From positions 2,046,001 to 2,110,000 of the forward strand of contig CM034233.1 of NCBI GenBank assembly GCA_019916065.1: a stretch of DNA of 64,000 nucleotides, written 5' to 3'. This DNA is from Vitellaria paradoxa (lineage: Eukaryota; Streptophyta; Magnoliopsida; Ericales; Sapotaceae). The notes under the pieces were generated by a model. The model saw only the letters and a program-made list of their open reading frames with translations. It searched no databases and was not told the DNA's origin. Below are positions 33,323 through 45,836 of the stretch, in pieces. The translations under genes and the position numbers were made by a program. Position 1 is the first letter of the stretch. Each line of letters opens with the position of its first letter.

Positions 33323-33690
33323 TTATTTTTTTTTATTTTTTGGGTTGGTAGGGACCCATTCCTAAATTAAACTTGCCACTTAATACAATTTAAGAAAAAT
33401 ACTATTATATTGAATTTTTAGTGAAATATGTGGCTAACTAATTTATTAATGGCATTTATCTGATGAAACTCTTTTTTATGGGTTTTTTTTTTGTAAAATA
33501 AAATGTTATTTTAATTAATAAAAATTTCAACATCAATACAAGTTATTATGACACCAATTACAAAATTTACCCCACAATTTATTTGTACATGTATCATTTT
33601 CTTACTCTAATCCAAAAGATCTAAGTTCTGAAAATTTGCGAGACCTAAAAATTTATATCTCTTAAATCTAAATACGTAAACTAGTAGTGA
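33323..33690. repeat. Dispersed repeat, copy of zinc-finger promoter segment
   Basis: About 370 bp aligning with 45259-45632 in direct orientation. Shared features include the start GGGTTGGTAGG, TTTAGTGAAATATGTGGCTAA, GACACCAATTACAAAATT, and the end CTAG-AGTGA. No coding sequence is attached here. At the other location it lies directly in front of the zinc-finger gene's TATA box. Confidence 0.85.
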
Positions 33691-34600
33691 TAGGGATAGG
33701 CTTAGGGTGGGTAGAAGACAGGTATGCCTATCCCATATCTAATTCCCAAATTGAAATTAATTTTCATATCTTACCCAATCTTTACTAAAGATTCATTTTT
33801 ACTCCCATCCTTGACCCAAATGGGGAACAGGGATCCCCGCAAAAAATCAAGTGTCTGAATTGAAAAAATATAAAAATACAAAAATTCTAAAATATGACTT
33901 GTGAGAAACAGAGCAAAATCTTAATAATTATTTAGAAAATCAAAAAGTACCATATATATATATATATATATATTTAGAAAGCACTTATTAGAATGCTATT
34001 TTCCTACCTTGTCAATAGGCTCTACGGTTCAAGGTAGAAAAAGTAAACAAAGAAACATTCACAGTTGGTTTATCTCAATTCATAGTTTTTTTTTTTGTAA
34101 ACTGAAAAACAAAGCAATTTAATAGAAGCTGATAGATAAAAAGCTTAAAATCCTAATTTCTTACCCTGCTAAGAAATTTGTCGTAACACACTAGAAAATT
34201 AATACATATATACACAAGAATATGGGTGGGGTGGAGGAACTGGTAGGGTAGGATACAGGACGGGGACAGATTCATACTTGTGCCCTACCCAATCCCCGAA
34301 TTCCAGAGTTGTTCCCTTTTAGTACATAGTAGATTTTCATACTGTTTTTTATTCCAATTCTTGTAATTCTTTCAACGACACAAGTGGTTTAGGACTGCAA
34401 TTTTGCTTCTTGTGAAAAAGTTCAATATATATACATATTAGCAATTCTTGTGGTTTAAATGACCAAAAGTTTTTGCGAGGATTAAAAAGGATATATGGAG
34501 TCAACATTTTGAGAAAACTACCTAAGGATATGATTTCAGACATTAGCAAAAATTTCTAAAAATGCGCACCTTCCTGGTAATTTTTGACCAAGATTTTCAT
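33691..34600. other. Spacer
   Basis: No gene is visible. Two G+C-richer patches (33690-33840, 34220-34320) contain short 'gggtaggat/ccccg' words of a kind common in dispersed plant repeats. A TA run lies at about 33951-33972. Confidence 0.5.
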
Positions 34601-36970
34601 GATTCAATGTTTAGTTTATAATTTTCAGTCTGCATGATATCACAAGCTAGGATTATCAAACCTGTGTATGATCTGATTCATGTGAATTGGATTTTTTCTG
34701 CACCAAAAAGAGTTTGAGTGATGATTTTAGTTGAGTCTTTTCACCAGAGTGTGAGGCCCATTAATTATAGAGACAGATTCTTTCTCGAATAAGTCATCGG
34801 GTATGGCATTCAGATGGGATGTCCCATTGTGAATTGGAAGTGATTTCAACACAATCAGATATACTGAGGAAGGATTTGGGTGCACATTTGTAATGAGGAC
34901 CATGAGAGTTTTCTCAGATTTTATTGATGATTTGGAGCTCATGGATCTACCAGTGTGAGGAGGAATATTTACCTCGTCAAGTGCTATGGGTAAACCCAGG
35001 ATTGATCATTTTTGGACTATGCTAGTTCGGATGAAGATTATTCAAGAATGAGATGGTTTATAATTCCAAGATTTGCTTCAGACCACTTCTTGATTATGTT
35101 GGACAGTGGGGGTATCAGTAGAGTCCTCCATTTAGATTTGAAAATGCGTGGCCACTGGTTGAAGGGTTTGAGAAGAAAGCTGTAGAGTGGTTGGAAAACA
35201 AAAATCAAAAGTTCAAAAAACTGATCTTAAAATACGGAATAGAGAGAATTTTGGGAAAGTTGGAAGCAATGAAATCCAAGGTAGTGGAGGAGATTTAAGG
35301 GGCTGGATAAAAATGATGAGGTTGGATTTATGTTAGAAGCAGAGTCATTATTGCGAGAAGAGAAAAGGTGGAATTTACATTGGCAAATGTGCAAGTTATA
35401 TGTCGGAGGCAAAAATCTAATGAACTATGGCTAAAAGAAGGAAACAAAAATACCAGATTTTTTCACCGAATGGCTAATGCTCATAGAAGACAAAATCATA
35501 TAGCTGGAATGGTGATTGCAAATAGTGTGATGGAGAATGATATGGAGCTCCGCGAAGGAACTGTGGAGTTCTATTCCAAATTGCAGGGACGTGAGTTGTG
35601 AAGGTCACGTTTGGATGATTTGGAATTTCCATCTATTTCTAGAGTTGAAAGTAAGATGTTGGAATGTGCCTTCTCGAAATAGGTTTTGGAGGCTGCATTT
35701 CTTTCTAGATGCCAGGATATTGTAAAAGATGTGATGCAAGTTTTTGCAGAATCCCCAGAGATAGGGGAATTTATTAGAATTCTTAATGCTTCTTTTGTTG
35801 CATTTAAGATATCAAAGACATTAAACCTATTAGTTTAATCGGAGTTTGTATAAATTATTGGCAATAGTGCTAGCTTTAGACCTACTAATAGCAAATGAAG
35901 TTGTGGATGCTAGGAAGAGAAGTGGTATTCCAAGGATTAATGAATATGATTTTCCTTGGTTTAAAGTTTAGATGAATGGAGCTCTTTCGAATGTGACATT
36001 TTTTGTTTGGTGTGTAACTCATGGAAGATAAGAACTATGGATATGGATACGGATGCAAATCCGGGATATGAACTCGGATACGACGGTTTTTAGAAAATGG
36101 GGAAACGCAAACAATGAGAATACGACTAAAAAATAAAATAAAATAGTTGTACATATTTTTATTAGCTATATATATGAATATTCAACCCACAACAAAAATA
36201 ATTCAATATATAATTTAATATAAAAAACATAACAAATTATAAAATAGAAGATTTTATAATTTTAAGAGTTCTGGATACTCAAATTTAGGTTTGTCTTAGT
36301 CATGTATTTCAAAAAAAATAATAAAATAATTAGACACACTACATAGTGTATCCGACACGTATCTCAAGGTGTCCAAAGAATATACATGTCCAATATGTAT
36401 TGGATACGAACACAACACCTATTTTAAAGTGTGCGCTTCACAACAAAGAGGGATTCTTCTAACAATTGATAATTTGACGGTGATGGGGATGATCATGGTA
36501 AATCGGAGTTGTCTATGCAGAAGAGTTAGGGATCGATTGATCATATTTTTGTGCATTGTTCATGGGCAAAAGAAATTAAGGAATTGTGATATTTGTCTTT
36601 TTCAAGTTTTGGCATGCATTGGGTATTTCCAAAGGAAGCGAAACAACTTTTTGAGCATTGCTGGGGTAGTAGGGTTAATAAGAAATGGAACAATGTATGG
36701 AAAATTGTTCCATTTCGTTTAGTTTGGTTGATTTGGGAAGAGAAGAATAGAAGAACATTCCAAGGCATTGGAGTTTCTAAGCTCATTTTTTGCTTATTTG
36801 TATAAATGGTTGGCAAGTGGATTTTTTTCCTTCTTTTCTTTTTTTTTTTCTTTTTTTTTTTTTTTTTTAAACTTTGGTATAGGGTGGTTCTTTGATTTTA
36901 GGCTCCTAGCAACATTGTTGTAATTGAGCGGCATCCCATTGAAACTCTCTTCAATGAAACCTTTTAATTA
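34600..36970 (+). mobile_element. Decayed L1-type LINE
   Basis: Forward pieces follow L1 ORF2 order: an endonuclease C-terminal piece with G-D-F-N near 34845 and D-L-E-L-M-D-L-P near 34930; a linker with W-L-K-E-G-N-K-N-T-R-F-F-H near 35425; a short N-terminal RT piece near 35810-35930; then a jump to the zf-RVT region (36449-36805) and the T-rich 3' UTR with A-rich end (to about 36970). Most of the RT domain is deleted, and a 0.4-kb insertion splits the 3' part. From 36481 on, it is part of the segmental duplication. Confidence 0.8.
36033..36447. mobile_element. Insertion within the LINE
   Basis: About 415 bp without LINE similarity. It sits between a piece reading W-C-V-T-H-G and one reading L-L-T-I-D-N-L, which are adjacent in plant LINEs. 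Both ends are rich in GGATAC / GTATCC words (36040-36090 and 36345-36420). Ends and target duplication are not clear. Confidence 0.5.
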
Positions 36971-37257
36971 TAAAAAATATAAATAAAATACCACCTGTAA
37001 AAACATTTTACATTCCTGATACAGCAACGTTGCTTGCTCATTTGACCCTTAATTTCTACTACCAACTTGACAATGATAACATAAATATAATTTGTACTAC
37101 ACCTTTCCAACTGGAACTGTATATTGTAAGCACGTGTTCTGTCATTATTTGAGAAAATTGATTTTGATGTATGAACAAATAAAAATATGGGATGGTGAAG
37201 GGCCACAACATGCCAATAATATACTACAGCACTCATCTGTGGATCTAAAGGGCGTAC

Positions 37258-39746
37258 CTCATAGTCAATGAGTTGTATAATGTAATTCTTTCCCTTCAGC
37301 TTGCTTAGATACTCAATCTGCTGACAAAACCCATATGCAGTTGCGTAATCACAACCCTTTAGCTTGATTTTTTTCAAGGCATAAATTTTGCAATCTGCAG
37401 AAATGACTTTGTGGACTTCACTACTTCCACCACTACCTATCTTCCCCAGCCTTTGATAGAGCTTCCCATTAACTTTAAAAAACAAGTCAGCATCATAATT
37501 TCTTTTACGAGGTGCTGCTCTACCACTTGCAAATTTTTCTTGTTTTTCTGATTTTGAAAGTTCCAACTTCGCGTCTGAAGATGGTTTTTTGGACAAGGAA
37601 GCCTGAGATTGCAAGTCAATAGAATCAGCTGAAAGTCCTCCTTTGTTTGACTTGAAATCAAGAGGGGAAGGATCTTTGGGAATATTATTTTCTTTTGGCT
37701 CACCACCTTGCAGGTCTTTAGTCAGGCCATATTTCTTAACTTCCACCAGGGTGTCAACGGTGGTGCTGGGAGCTTGGGCTCCAACAGTTGTCTGGTCAAC
37801 GGACATTCTGCTGGGGCACTTAGATGAAGGATATGAAGGCCGCACTACATGTCCTTGGTTCATGGATTGAGAATTGACATTGCAGTCTCCCAGAGATTCT
37901 AAAGCCGCATCAGACTTGCTATTTTGTTGGGGACAAGAACAGTGTGTCGTTGAATTAAGCATGGGAGCGGAAGCTGAATTGACCAAAGTTGTGGTAGCAC
38001 AGGATGACCCAATAACTGAAGACTGAGTTACAGGGTGGCTCAAATCACCATGTAAAAAATTCCTGAATTGATGCAGCTGACCTTGAAGTTCCATTGTTCT
38101 CTTTGCCAACTAAGAAGAGTTTGCTCCATCAGTCCTCGAACTTACATCTGCTTCTATGCTGTTAAAATTCTGATGCTTCAAGTCATGATTAGCAGTTACA
38201 ACCTCTAGTTGATTGCTTGCATCCCATTCCATTTCTGTCAATGCAAGTGAATCCATATGAGACAATAAGTTATCTGTTCCAGTGGCTATTTGGTCTATGC
38301 AGAAGTTGTCTGTTCCAGTGGCGATTTGGTCATTGACCCTTGCATAGAAAAATCATTGAAAGAGAAGGCAAAAATATGGCAAGGCATACTTTTTTGATAT
38401 AAAGTGGGTATTAAATCTGCAGTTTTCCAGTTTATGCACTAATTTGGCAATTGTTAATATATGTGAAACATATTAGTTTTTGAGGCTTCATAAATTCCTG
38501 TGACAAGGTCATATAAATATATATATAATATTTATTCAATCCAACAATCAAATTCCTAAACTAATAAGTCAGCAAGTTATTACCCAGCGATCCAGCATTG
38601 TACCCCAATGAAAATTGGACCTTCTTCTGACCATCCACCAGTGGAAGGTGTTGAGATTCTCCCAGCAATGAATTAACTGTGTCATTGCTTTTATTATCAT
38701 CAAATGATCTGGGTTGATTTTTCTGAACATTAATTGGTTTAATAATCTCTTTGTATGTATTTGGAATGGCACCAGATACAGAAGGTCTTGTTGTTGATGC
38801 ATCTAATTGATTTTCATTTACAACAGGGACTTCATTCACCATCCCTGCAACGCATTCCTCAAGTTTGTAGCCTTGACCTCCTCTGAAAACATTATTATGG
38901 TTCATCTTTTGTTCCACTGTAGGACCCAAACTTGATGCTATGCTTTTTTATGTTTCTCTCTGTGGAACCAACATACGTCTTGGCCTCATGTTATTTGGCT
39001 GCATTGTACCTGCAAAATCCTCACAATAGACATTAGAACTTAACAAGAAGCCTATAATAGGTTGAAATTTTGTTAATGCACTAGTCAATTGAGTGGGTGA
39101 CACAGCAATTGACATATCAAAATCCAATAATGCATTGCAGAACAGCGAAAAAAATTAATTCTACTCCCAATAAAAAGCAATGGAACCTGCAAGGAAAGGG
39201 TTGAAATAAAGGTAGTTTTGAATCAAAACCCTAATTTGGCTATGGGAATCCGTAGTTTTACTACCAGCAAATAAAATGAAACCAACAAGGTGCGCTGAAG
39301 AGGTGCAGAAGCAATCAACGCATGGTTAAGTACAACAAAGAACAAAAAGAAGCCCTAATTTTACTTCCATTGAAAAGCAATTAAACCTCAACAACAAATT
39401 TTAAAATTGAAACAAAACCCTAAATTTGAGACTTTAATTCAACTAAACCAGCGTTATTAATTTTCACAAACTTAGCAATGAACAATCAAATTTAGAGAGA
39501 GAAATAACGCATGGAGATGTATACACAGAGAGAGAGAGAGAGAGTTTCAACGAGAGGACGATGGCGCTTGACGGCAGCTTGAACTTGCCGGAGGAGGCCC
39601 CGCGGGGAAGACGAAGAGGAGGAGGAAGACGACGGAGAGGAGTTCGAGGTGAAGGAACGGGAGAGATTGGATTCTGGGTTGAATGGGCGGAGGTGATTGT
39701 CGTTAAGGGATGCTGGTGGCGGCGGAAGGTTAGCCTCCCCGTCCAT
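37258..39746 (-). pseudogene. MPS1: MPS1/TTK-like kinase, 3'-truncated pseudogene (copy B)
   Basis: Exons correspond to 39551-39746, 38584-39009 and 37258-38339. It shares with copy A the truncation after the kinase N-lobe and the in-frame TAA in exon 2 (38948-38950). It also has three private lesions. The first intron's donor G at +1 is T (39550 on the plus strand is a instead of c). The second intron's acceptor AG is AA (38340, c to t). A leucine codon in exon 3 is TAG (38110-38112). The glycine loop and ATP lysine remain readable. This copy is therefore more decayed than copy A. Confidence 0.87.
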
Positions 39747-40020
39747 CGACCGATCTCAGGTGCATCACTGGTTCAATCTCAGAGAATCGAAAATCTTCAA
39801 CCGCAGAAATCCATGAAAAAGGAGAGTGACAGAGATCGCAGGAGACAGAGAGAGAGAGAGAGAGTGTGTGTTTGAACGGCTTTTTGGCGCTCAATGGGTC
39901 CGCGTGCAGTCCACGCTCGCTCTCTCATTAGCAACGGGCCGGGTCTGCCCGTTCATCCATTGCCAAGTTTGAAAAGTTTTGGGCCGGGAAATCTTGACTT
40001 TTTGGGTCCGTATGGGCGTC
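39747..40020 (-). promoter_or_regulatory. 5' flank of MPS1-like pseudogene, copy B
   Basis: G+C-richer flank equivalent to 3270-3540. The GA microsatellites are shorter here (about 39527-39544 and 39846-39864). Confidence 0.4.
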
Positions 40021-42071
40021 CAATTTTCTTTAAAAAAAAAAATTAAATTGTCAAAAAATTCTTAAAAAATTCAAAAAAAAAAACTTCAACTTTTAACCTT
40101 CATCAATTTAAAAAAAATTTTTGTCCACCATTAAAAAATGTAACAAAACCAACAAACATATTGTCCAAAAAAAAGAATGTTAAATAATAATCCGTTTCCC
40201 AAAGTTCAAAACATGTAATGTGGTTTGCGTTTGAATGAACAATTTATCATCCATTAGAATGAATTTAAAATTTTTTTAATATTGTGATCTGACAAAATTC
40301 GTTTAAATAAACCATTTACTATCCATTTGATGAATAGATTTTAAATTTTTTTGGTATTAAAGTTTAAAAAAATATTTTTGAATGGACCATTTATCATCTA
40401 TTCGAATATATTTCGAATTTTTTTGACTTTGTGATCTGACACAATTATTTGAAACTCCAAAAGTCTCTAAAAACAAATTTAAAAGTTCCTAACTTTCTTT
40501 AATTATATTTCATCGTGTGCCACTTTACCAACTTTTAAGTACAAAAAGTTCTAAAAGAATTTTTAACACTCCAAATGCCAATATATATATATATATATAT
40601 ATCAACTTGTGGAGTTATTTTTCCTCCTTTTTGGAACTCCAAATGCGGCCTTTATTCATACTTGTGCCTGATTAATAAAAATTATAATTATTAAAAATTA
40701 TTTTACACAAAATTTTAACATCTTTCAATTTTTTTTTTTAGTATACAAGCATTTCATAATATGTACAAATTTTCTATTTTGAACGTGGGTCTTTTTGAAT
40801 AAATACTAAAAATTTGACAGTTATTTTTTTATTTGAAATTGGATAATTTTGACATAACCACCTTATTAGATTTTACCAAACTCTGGTGCTGACTTACATA
40901 ATAACTAAGGCAAGGACAGATCATGGGTACACTTAATAAAAGAAAAAGACCCAAACGGATACAAAACCTCTAAAAATTTTGATAACAAAATACTAAAGGT
41001 TATCTAAGTTGGGCTAGGGTTGATCCTAAAAAGTTCTAATCTGTCCAGGATCTGTTCTGCTCGATGTCTTGGGCCTTCAAAAAATCCTAAGATCAGTCTT
41101 AAGATAAAAATTAGATTTTAAATCTGTCCAAGAACTTGAAATAAAATAAAATAAAAATTTATAACACATTGTGTGTAAATTAAAATATTATGTCTATAAA
41201 ATATATAAATTAAATTTATGTTAAAATAAATTCAAGCTGGGCCAGGCTTTTTTGTATAAACCCATGTCTCACCCCAAAAAATAGATGGGCCTACTTTTTC
41301 ATTCAAGCTGACGTCCTACATGAGTAGTGTATAGAGAGGTTAGTGATGGGCGCAGTGGCGTTGAGGATTCAAAACTACGCTACAAACGAAAAGTAATGTA
41401 ATGGTTTTTGGAAACTCTCAGAGCTCCATCTCTCTATTTATTTTTAATATTTTAATAATTCTTTTTTTTTTTTCTCTTTCTTGCAGTGGAGAGTCCTCAC
41501 CAAATATTTTTAGGTTACATTTTATTAATAAGTAGAATAAGTGTTCTATTGTCTTATTTGATCACGTCTTTAAATAGTAGAATATTATACTCATTTCACA
41601 TTTTATTCTCTCTAAGGGAGGATCAGAAAATTTAAAACTAATGCATAGTTAGTTATCATATCTAGTAGACTAACAATCTACTAAGCGTATTGGAATTGAC
41701 AAGGTTATTTTGGTAATCTATGGTAACGATACCTCATCTAAATGTTTTGAAACTTGTTGATTTTGAGATTGATGTTATATTTTATTTTATTTTATTTTGT
41801 GACTTAAAATATTTAAATTTAACTATTCTTGATGTGTGATGCATGATGTGTCTATGTCACGTTAGAAATACATACTAGGATATGATAATTTATTTAATTT
41901 TTATATTTCTCCAAGCATATATTGATGGTTCCATATATGTATATTAGTATGTTGTACTCATACTTTATAAGTTTTAGATGTAGATTCGAGCATTGTACCA
42001 AATGGGTTCGCTTACGATAAAAATCGCATGGTTGGATTATTACTAGAGGAGTTTGAATTTGGGATTAATGT
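40021..42071. other. AT-rich non-coding part of duplication B
   Basis: No gene is visible. Equivalent to 3541-5588, with a TA run at about 40581-40602. Confidence 0.75.
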
Positions 42072-42341
42072 ACAAGTCTCAGTTTGTGAGATAATGAATG
42101 ATTGGTTAGATCATGAAGGATAAATACGTTAAATGAATAAAAAAATTAAAAAGTTAACCACTAAAATTTTTAATTTTTTTTCTTACCAAACCTAGCTATC
42201 GAAAAATTAATTTTTTTTTCTTTCCAAACTAGGCTTAGATATTAGTTCATGCACGTAAATAACTGTTTGTTGTAGGCAGCATTCTTGTATTAGAAAAACA
42301 AAACCTATAAAATTGTTCCCATCAAAAAATTAGATTAGTTA

Positions 42342-42708
42342 GGACCCGTTTGGTTGTACAAAAAAGTGAAAGTTTTAGGAATTTTTAATAGTTGAAACTT
42401 TTGGTACATTTGATAAAAATTTAAAATTTTCTAGGAAATTTTAAAAATTTTTAGTTGTTTGGTAAAAAATTAAAGAAGGTTTTAGTAATTTTTAAAAACT
42501 TTTAGTTTTTGGTAATTTTTTTTAAGTAAGTTAGTAGCTTTTAGTTTTTTGGTAAGTTTTTTTTTTTTTATTTTTTTTAAGTAAGTTAGTAGTTTTTAGT
42601 TCTTTGGTAGAAATTAAATAAAATTTTAACAATTTTTGGTGATGTAATCAAACACCAAAAAAAAAAAAAAAAGTCGTAAAAAAGTGTTTTTAACAATCAA
42701 AAGGGGCC
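42342..42708. mobile_element. Tourist-like MITE
   Basis: 367 bp with inverted ends GGACCCGTTTGGTTG and, in reverse, GGCCCCTTTTGATTG, and TTA on both sides (42339-42341, 42709-42711), as for PIF/Harbinger elements. The interior holds repeated 'agtttttggtaa' words. Confidence 0.75.
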
Positions 42709-42729
42709 TTACTTTACCTTTACTTTCCA

Positions 42730-43520
42730 TAATGGCCATTTGGTTTGTTAAAAAAGTCAAAAAAATTCTGAAAAATTCTGAAAATTTCTGTAACTCTCAA
42801 ACACATTTTGTCTATCTCATAATTTGTGAAATTTTTATAAATTTATTTACATCTACATATCCCAAAAGATTTTTTACAAGTCTCAATAACTTTTCCACGA
42901 ACCTTAATAATTTTTCTATAAATCTCAAAAACTTTTCAACAAATTTCAAAAAATTCAACATAAATCCATTAGAATGAACTAAAAAACCTATTTCAACGGT
43001 TTTTCTCTCCAACATTCTAATGTAAAAGTCAAAAAGTTCAATAATGTTTAAAAAATTTTGATATAAATTCGTTGGAACGGATCCAAAAATTTATTCCAAT
43101 TATTTTCTCTCCAATATTCTGATGCAGAAGTCAAAAAATTTAACAATTTTAAAAAAATTCTTACATAAATCTATTGAAATGGACCAAAAAAATCGTTCAA
43201 ATGATTTCTCTCTTCAACTTTCTAATGCAAAAGTCCAAAATTACATTATTCATTTCTGAAAAACATGATTCGGTAATTAAACGTCAAACACCAAAAAATT
43301 ACCGAAATTACATTTTTCGTTATTTTTTATTTTTTTGTTCTTTTGGTAACTCCGAACAGAGAATGCCACCAAAAATCCGTTTGAAGTGAGAAAAAATTCT
43401 GAAAAATAGTGAAAAATACTGAAAAATTTTAAAAGTTATTTTTTTTATCTCATTAAACAAATTATGAATTTCTATTTTATCTCATTTTATTTTATTTTTT
43501 GTCACTACAAATGCACCCCA
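42730..43520. mobile_element. Possible non-autonomous DNA element with internal tandem repeat
   Basis: The ends GGCCATTTGGTTTGTT and, in reverse, GGGGTGCATTTGTAGTG could be inverted termini. Inside, about 42955-43245 holds roughly three tandem units of about 100 bp, each with an 'ataaatc-attg/agaa' word, a 'ttctctcc/ttcaac-ttct(a/g)atgcaaaagtc' word and a 'caaaaa' word. No protein is supported on either strand. Confidence 0.4.
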
Positions 43521-44687
43521 ATTGATGAGCGCAACATGATTTGAACTCTTTGTTTATAGCACGATTCAAAAATAGGTATTGTCATACTTGGATTCCCTCA
43601 CTTGCATCACCCACCCAAATTTAACCCACATGACTGCGTGACTACTCACGGAACACTTCTAAAATATAATAATATAACATGGGCACAATATATAGACAGA
43701 GGAGGCCATTCAAGCAATTAGAAATCCAAGAGGGCTCGCAGACGAACTCTTTTATTTCACAATACTTATCCGCTCTCGCATCTTTTGCTTTTTCATTCAA
43801 AAACTTGGTAACTTTATTTCTTATCAAATCCTATCAACGGTTGCTTGAAATTTCAAAAGCAGCTCTTAATAGAAAATTAATTAATTAATTACTTTTACTG
43901 AATTTTTTTTTTATGGTAATTTAAAGCGCAAAACTTTAATCCACAGACAGTGCATGCATGGGGTCTGTTATGATTTTGAGGCAAAAGGAATCAAAATGAA
44001 TCAGCTTTTCCTCATAAGTGGAACCACCATTGTGGCGTAATTAGGGAGTGTCTTGTTGTTGGTGCAATGCACTTCCCCCCAAAAATCCACCTCGGTTTTC
44101 TAACCGGATCGGATTACCCGACCCACCCTCTCAAAGTTTTTAGGTTTTGGTATTTTTGTGATTAAAATACTGTTATTTTGTTTTTTGTTTTTTTTATTTT
44201 TAAGTGAGACATTCATGATTCAGTTATTACATTATGTGCATTTTTAGTACATTTTTTTCCTCGGATGTATTATCAATGTAATAATCATTCTTTGTTGGTT
44301 AACATAAAGTAAAATAATTTTTTATTTTTTAAATATTCTTAAAATAATTTTTAATAATATTTTTATGCAATTACATACGAACAAACATGAAATGTGAGAG
44401 ATATATATCTAATTAAGTTCACCAAATTTTGTCAATTTGACAATTTAATCCAAATTACAAGAGAATTATGTGTTGTTTTTTAAATCATAGATAGATACTT
44501 GAGGGCAAACTCGAGGAGGTAAAATGTAATATCTCCCTTTAAAATTATTTATGTTTAGGTGAGTAATTAATTGGGCAATAAAATTAATTATTCAATAAAA
44601 AACTTTAAATAAATATTTTTTTTTGTCTAGACTTGTTTATTTATTTGGTGTTTCTTCGCGCAAATTGGAAAACTAGAACAAAACTAA
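43521..44687. other. Spacer
   Basis: No gene is visible. A somewhat G+C-richer stretch lies at 43940-44140. Confidence 0.55.
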
Positions 44688-44910
44688 AGGTCCGTTTGGT
44701 TGGCAAAAAAAGAAAAAATGATAATTTTTGCATTTTTGGTGTTTGACACTACCGCCAAAAGTTGCTAATGTTTCTCTAACTTTTTATCAAATAATCAAAA
44801 ATTGATAAAAGTTTATAAAATTTTTAAAATTTTACCAAACCACCAAAAGTTTCAATTACTAAAAATTTCTAAAAGTTTTACTTTTTTTTTTTTTAAATCA
44901 AACGGGCCCT
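44688..44910. mobile_element. MITE
   Basis: 223 bp with inverted ends AGGTCCGTTTGGTTGG and, in reverse, AGGGCCCGTTTGATTT. The flanking triplets TAA and GAA are an imperfect target duplication. It is related to 42342-42708. Confidence 0.65.
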
Positions 44911-45258
44911 GAAGCCCAATCGAATAAGGAAAAGCTTTGGCCCGTTTGGTGGCGGGTCAGGGAATTCAAAGAAAGTGAACTAGCTAATTCTAATTGACAA
45001 GCTGTTTCCACTTACTATTATACAGTAATATTGAATGATTCATGAGGAGAGTGCTTGTTAATTGTTTTTGTTTCATATTTGGTACGTATTGCCTGAAACA
45101 TATCAAATTGAGGAATCATCAAACTTACCATTTAATTATACTAGCATGTATGAAAAGCTTTGACCAGATTGCTTGATCACAACCACTTGATTTGTGTACC
45201 ATTGCAAATCCCAACTCCTACAGAAAGCCATCTATAACAGGAGGAATCCACTTCCATC
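44911..45258. other. Distal upstream region of the zinc-finger gene
   Basis: No gene or clear element is visible. Confidence 0.45.
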
Positions 45259-45632
45259 TATTTTTATTTATTTTTTGGGTTGGTAGGTACCCATTCGTAA
45301 ATTAGACTTGCCACTCAATACAATTTAAGAAAAATACTATTATATCGAATTTTTAGTGAAATATGTGGCTAAAATAATTTATAGATGACATTTATCTGAT
45401 GAAAATCTTTTTTATGGGTTATTTTTTTTCGTAAAGTGAAATCTTATTTTAATTAATAAAAATTTGAACATCAATACAAGTTATTATGACACCAATTACA
45501 AAATTAATTTACACCACAATTTATTTATACATGTATCATTTTCTTTCTCATAATTCAGAAGACCTAAGTTCTGAAATTTGTGGGACCTAAAAATTTATAT
45601 CTCTTAAATCTATAGATATAAACTAGCAGTGA
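45259..45632. repeat. Dispersed repeat in zinc-finger gene promoter
   Basis: A copy of 33323-33690. Its right edge is about 35 bp from the TATA box and 205 bp from the start codon, so the repeat makes up the proximal promoter. Confidence 0.85.
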
Positions 45633-45666
45633 GGCCCACATGCAAATTCCCAAGTACAGAATCAGT

Positions 45667-45676
45667 TTATAAAAAA
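45667..45676 (+). promoter_or_regulatory. TATA box of the zinc-finger gene
   Basis: TTATAAAAAA, 161 bp before the start codon. A start of transcription around 45700 and a 5' leader of about 135 bases follow from normal TATA spacing. The leader is C/T-rich. Confidence 0.6.
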
Positions 45677-45836
45677 GGGAACCTCCTCTTTTTAACTCCC
45701 CACTAGACAGTCCACTGTCCGCTCTTCTGCCTGTGTCTTCAGTTCAAATTTATAAACCAAAGTACCAGAGACAAAAGCTGAGATATCCCCCACCATTTCT
45801 TAGCTCTAACACCAGCACTCTCAGTTCTCTCCTCCA

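Larger units (their letters stand above)
36481..42071. repeat. Segmental duplication, copy B (MPS1/LINE segment)
   Basis: Direct copy of 1-5588. Here the left side continues into the body of the LINE, so homology may extend beyond the window in copy A. After 42071 the flank is unrelated to that of copy A. Confidence 0.97.
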
